A stretch of DNA of 64,000 nt from Vagococcus fluvialis bH819 (GTDB lineage Bacteria > Bacillota > Bacilli > Lactobacillales > Vagococcaceae), in contig NZ_FWFD01000009.1 of assembly GCF_900163795.1 (NCBI RefSeq), positions 62,001 through 126,000 of the forward strand, written 5' to 3'. The notes below the pieces were generated by a model. It saw nothing but the letters and a program-made list of their open reading frames with translations. It was not told the origin of the DNA and made no database searches. Positions within the stretch are counted from its first letter, which is position 1. Each line of letters starts with the position of its first letter. The position numbers were made by a program, and so were the translations under genes. Of the stretch, positions 61,228-64,000 are shown in pieces.

Positions 61228-61803
61228 TTATTTATTTTTTTTATTTTCAAAGCGTTCAACTTTGGAACGGTTACCACATATTTTCATCGAACACCATTTT
61301 CTTCTACCGTTTTTATTAATAAATAATAGTGGACAGCTATCATTAGCACACCGACTTATTTTATTTAGTTCTTTGGATTCAATGAGTTCTGATAGCGATA
61401 AAAAAACTAAGGCTTTAATACCTTCTAAACCATTTTTAGTGGGTACGTAAATCACTTTTTTATCTACAAAAATAAGAGAAAAAGGATTTGCTAGCGTTTC
61501 TTCTTCAATTAGCTCTTTTATTTCATTTTCAGTCACTTCTCTATTGATGAAACTAACCAATAATTCGTGTAAATAGTTTCTAAATGTAATTACAGGATCT
61601 AACGTATCTATTCCTTCTATGTAAGTACTGAATATTGAAAGTTGTGTATTGTATGATGAACTCTTTTCGATAGGAGACTCTGACCATTCTTTTAAATTTT
61701 CAACCGATTGAATTAATTCTATTACTTTTCCATTCCTCATTAATCGAGTATTTAAAAAATTTAACGCGAAATTATCTGTTATATTTGGAAATATGTCTAT
61801 CAT
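61228..61803 (-). CDS. CGNR zinc-finger (ABATE-type) regulator
   Basis: 191 residues. The N-terminal ABATE-like domain opens with NFALNFLNTRLMRNGK; the C-terminal zinc finger has CANDSCPLLFI and KWCSMKICGNRSKVERF, that is two C-x4-C pairs and the CGNR motif. Such proteins are putative stress-related transcription factors. A GTG three codons upstream sits in TAGGTG; the ATG at 61803, six bases later, is preferred. It lies upstream of, and in line with, the alpha/beta hydrolase gene, which could be its target. Confidence 0.88.
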   Translation of the reverse strand: MIDIFPNITDNFALNFLNTRLMRNGKVIELIQSVENLKEWSESPIEKSSSYNTQLSIFSTYIEGIDTLDPVITFRNYLHELLVSFINREVTENEIKELIEEETLANPFSLIFVDKKVIYVPTKNGLEGIKALVFLSLSELIESKELNKISRCANDSCPLLFINKNGRRKWCSMKICGNRSKVERFENKKNK

Positions 61804-61923
61804 AATTCTCACCTACTTTAGAATCAGTATACCATACAAAAAGCTAAAACTAACCATTAAAAATAATAATGAACAGTTATTAATAACTGAAACTAACCTC
61901 TTTTAAACTTATAAGAAGTTAAT

Positions 61924-61965
61924 AAAAAAAGAAATCGAAATGTATAAACATCGATTTCTTTTTTA
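61924..61965 (-). terminator. Terminator after the GNAT gene
   Basis: Stem AAAGAAATCGA / TCGATTTCTTT with a short loop and a long T run on the minus strand. Confidence 0.82.
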
Positions 61966-62493
61966 TAAAGTATTATTTTTATTTAAATTTATCCAATAAC
62001 GTTCTATATTTGTTTGGTTTATCTGGATTCTGCTTTCTAATATTCCACCACTCGACAGAATAACAGTTCTAGAAAAATTATTATTTGACTCACATGTGAG
62101 TAATACATGTGAGTGTTGCAACTCTATTTTTGAGAAAAATAAGACTTCTTTTAGAATTTGCTTTCCATACCCTTTTCCTCGATAAAGTTTACTAACAGAA
62201 TATGCAATATGACCTCCATTTAGTTGAAGTTGTCCAGTCAACTGATGATTCACACTCGCCACTCCCACTAAGTTATTTAATTCGTCTACTGCCATAAACT
62301 GCGTTACTTTTGTTTGATTTTTTAATGGTTTCAATTCTTTTTTTGTCACTTGTTTTCTCCATTTTTTAATATCCGGTGCTGTTGTTAGACCAGAAGAACC
62401 GTGAATTAATTCTTTTTCTTGTAAAAATGACTTCTTAAAAATAAAAAGTTGCTGATCTGTAACTTGATCTACCTTAACTAGTTTAATACTCAT
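61963..62493 (-). CDS. GNAT N-acetyltransferase
   Basis: 176 residues. A central strand TQFMAVDELNNLVGVASV and motif A HIAYSVSKLYRGKGYGKQILKEVL match the acetyl-CoA-binding core; LTCESNNNFSRTVILSSGGIL is the typical C-terminal region. Acceptor unknown. It lies nine bases downstream of the VanZ-like gene on the same strand, so the two probably form one transcript. Confidence 0.88.
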   Translation of the reverse strand: MSIKLVKVDQVTDQQLFIFKKSFLQEKELIHGSSGLTTAPDIKKWRKQVTKKELKPLKNQTKVTQFMAVDELNNLVGVASVNHQLTGQLQLNGGHIAYSVSKLYRGKGYGKQILKEVLFFSKIELQHSHVLLTCESNNNFSRTVILSSGGILESRIQINQTNIERYWINLNKNNTL

Positions 62494-62502
62494 CTTAATC
62501 TC

Positions 62503-63099
62503 CTAACTCATAAAACTGCAAATTGCGGCAATCAAAACATACATCTTAGGCTCGAAAGAGAAAAAATGGCTTGCTTGAAACAAAGGGATTGGTTTTACTT
62601 TTTCTAAAAGCCATTTTGATACAGCTAAGTAAAACAACCATCCAATAACAGCTCCAAAAGTATTAGTGATAAGATCATTTATATCTGTTGCTCTAAATCG
62701 TGTAAATAATTGGCTTAACTCAATAAATAGTGATAAGAAGAAGGCATACTTTAAGGTTTCTTTAAATGAGTGATATTTGCTCCACATAAGAGGTAATAAG
62801 AATCCTAGAGGAACGAACATAAGGATATTTAAATAATCTGAGTGAAGTATTCCTGTCCCAAATGGGATAAAACTAATATTAGGATCAAAAATATTGCCTT
62901 GTACGTTTAGAACTCGCTGCCAATTTGATAAACTTGGAAATCCAATAATTTCTTTTAACATAATCAACAAGTAGAGCATTACTCCATACCCTAAAATATA
63001 ATGATTAATCTCTCGGTAATGCATTATTTTAAATAATCTTTTTTGATGTTTATAATTATAAATGGTTAATATAACAAAAGCTAAGACAAAACTTAACAT
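62503..63099 (-). CDS. VanZ-family membrane protein
   Basis: 198 residues with five hydrophobic segments. The VanZ signature is visible: FDPNISFIPFGTG, YLNILMFVPLGFLLPLMW and SLFIELSQLFTRFRATDINDLITNTFGAVIGW. VanZ itself gives low-level teicoplanin resistance, but most family members have no known role and resistance is not inferred here. AAGGAGG lies seven bases before ATG. Confidence 0.9.
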   Translation of the reverse strand: MLSFVLAFVILTIYNYKHQKRLFKIMHYREINHYILGYGVMLYLLIMLKEIIGFPSLSNWQRVLNVQGNIFDPNISFIPFGTGILHSDYLNILMFVPLGFLLPLMWSKYHSFKETLKYAFFLSLFIELSQLFTRFRATDINDLITNTFGAVIGWLFYLAVSKWLLEKVKPIPLFQASHFFSFEPKMYVLIAAICSFMS

Positions 63100-63192
63100 A
63101 AAAAAACCTCCTTAGACTCTATTATAGCGTAAGGAAGTTCTAATTATTATTGGACTTTAGAACTAATTTATGGTTTACATATTACTAATATA

Positions 63193-63939
63193 TTAAAAAA
63201 AGGATAAGACATCTGACATTGTTAATTTTTCTTTTTCTTGTTGATTAAAATCTTTTTTTATTTTACCTTGTTCTAACACTAATAGACGGTTTCCATATTT
63301 CAAAGCATCTTCCATTCTATGTGTGATCATTAGACAAGTTAAATGATTTTCTTCTATAATATTATTTGTCAAAGTCATCAAATGTTTGGCAGTTTTAGGA
63401 TCTAGTGCGGCTGTATGTTCATCTAACAAGAGTAAGGTTGGTTTTTGTAGTGTCGACATTAACAAGCTTAATGCTTGTCTTTGTCCTCCTGAAAGATCTC
63501 CTGTAGGCGTATCTAAATGATTTTCTAGACCATTACCAATCGTTTTACAAAGATCATGAAACAAAATTTCCTTATTAGCTAACTTTCTTAAAGAAAAGCC
63601 TCGCTTTTTACCTCTCAAACTAGCAATGAGTAAGTTTTCTGAAACAGTCATTCGGGGAGCTGTTCCCAACTTAGGATCTTGAAATACTCGCCCGATAAAT
63701 TTTGCTCGTTTTTCCTCCGAAAGTTGAGTTATAACTGTTTCGTTGATTATTATTTCACCCGAAGTTAAAAATAAATTACCACTAATTGAGTTGAATAGCG
63801 TGGATTTACCTGCTCCGTTTCCACCAAGAATCGTTATAAAATCACCCTGGTTAATTTCTAAATTTAGTTGATCCATAATTCGCATGCCTGAATCAGTTAC
63901 TTTGATACCGTCTTTAATGGTTAGTATGGGTGATCTCAT
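63193..63939 (-). CDS. ABC importer ATPase (TrpXYZ/PhnE-type cluster)
   Basis: 248 residues. Walker A GGNGAGKST, Q-loop VFQDPKLGTAP, signature LSGGQRQALSLL and Walker B LLLLDEHTAALDP are complete. The Q-loop with DPKLGTAPRMTV and the DEHTAALDP are typical of the ATPase of the uncharacterised tryptophan/tyrosine-type importers in Firmicutes. AAAGGAGG is before ATG, and its start overlaps the stop of the permease gene as ATGA. The substrate-binding protein lies outside the window. Confidence 0.88.
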   Translation of the reverse strand: MRSPILTIKDGIKVTDSGMRIMDQLNLEINQGDFITILGGNGAGKSTLFNSISGNLFLTSGEIIINETVITQLSEEKRAKFIGRVFQDPKLGTAPRMTVSENLLIASLRGKKRGFSLRKLANKEILFHDLCKTIGNGLENHLDTPTGDLSGGQRQALSLLMSTLQKPTLLLLDEHTAALDPKTAKHLMTLTNNIIEENHLTCLMITHRMEDALKYGNRLLVLEQGKIKKDFNQQEKEKLTMSDVLSFF

Positions 63940-64000
63940 TTAATAACCTCCTTTTTAGGAAAAATTCTATCTTTAATTTGTGGAACCATTAGACATACTG
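63936..64000 (-). CDS. ABC importer permease, C-terminal end only (cut by window edge)
   Basis: Minus-strand frame open from the right edge and ending in VPQIKDRIFPKKEVIK and TGA, which overlaps the ATPase start by four bases. Only about 20 residues are visible. Identity is inferred from the operon order usual for this importer type. Confidence 0.6.
   Translation of the reverse strand, partial: VCLMVPQIKDRIFPKKEVIK

Overview
This is AT-rich DNA from a Gram-positive bacterium of the Lactobacillales. Enterococcaceae is the best fit, and Vagococcus is my guess rather than something shown. The support is a dnaG-rpoD-trmK-Nif3 housekeeping run, a textbook CtsR operator at clpB, a MurE with a lysine-type DDPG motif instead of the DAP-type DNPR motif, a MecA-type penicillin-binding protein, a cell-wall-anchored CnaB adhesin, and AGGAGG ribosome binding sites before most genes. 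I see no rRNA, tRNA, CRISPR array, intact transposon or prophage.

Layout: 0-5 kb is the dnaG end, rpoD, trmK, a Nif3-like gene and pepT. A membrane glycosyltransferase follows. At 6-13.7 kb is a menaquinone block: a hotdog thioesterase (likely MenI) facing a tightly packed menB-menE-menF-menD-menH/menC operon whose last gene fuses two enzymes. menA and ubiE/menG are absent here, so the window supports synthesis only as far as dihydroxynaphthoate. Then come clpB, an Eis-like acetyltransferase and lepA. At 19.8-24.2 kb is a loose accessory zone: an orphan HsdR-N-like protein, a tiny relic of a surface protein, an SDR, two decayed small genes, a membrane-anchored GIY-YIG protein and a PH-domain protein. 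A 2,512-codon CnaB-repeat adhesin fills 24.5-32 kb.

32-36.2 kb holds a CsbD protein and a DNA-damage module. A three-gene Y-family polymerase operon and a separate small unknown gene share the same promoter layout, each with a LexA-type box in the spacer. 36.3-40.4 kb is cell-wall synthesis (MurE, low-affinity-type PBP). 40.4-47.3 kb holds membrane proteins, a Crp/Fnr regulator and a two-component system divergent from a one-polypeptide ABC transporter, a typical peptide-stress arrangement. 47.3-50.6 kb is a compact operon (lipoprotein, phosphatase, pyrophosphatase-like, GNAT, AadE-like, membrane protein) meeting xerS tail to tail.

52-58.7 kb is a run of small accessory genes (nucleotidyltransferase, HAD, HIT, nitrilase-like, acetyltransferases) with several broken or internally deleted members. 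The right end has a PadR/DUF2812 pair with two palindromic operators, an alpha/beta hydrolase, a CGNR regulator, a GNAT, a VanZ-like protein and the ATPase plus the edge of the permease of an ABC importer.

The most notable observations are the matched Lys/Glu versus non-Lys/Gln pattern across the adhesin's CnaB repeats, the twin SOS-type promoters that place an unknown gene in the damage response, the apparent AUU start of the MenI-like gene, and the MenH-MenC fusion.
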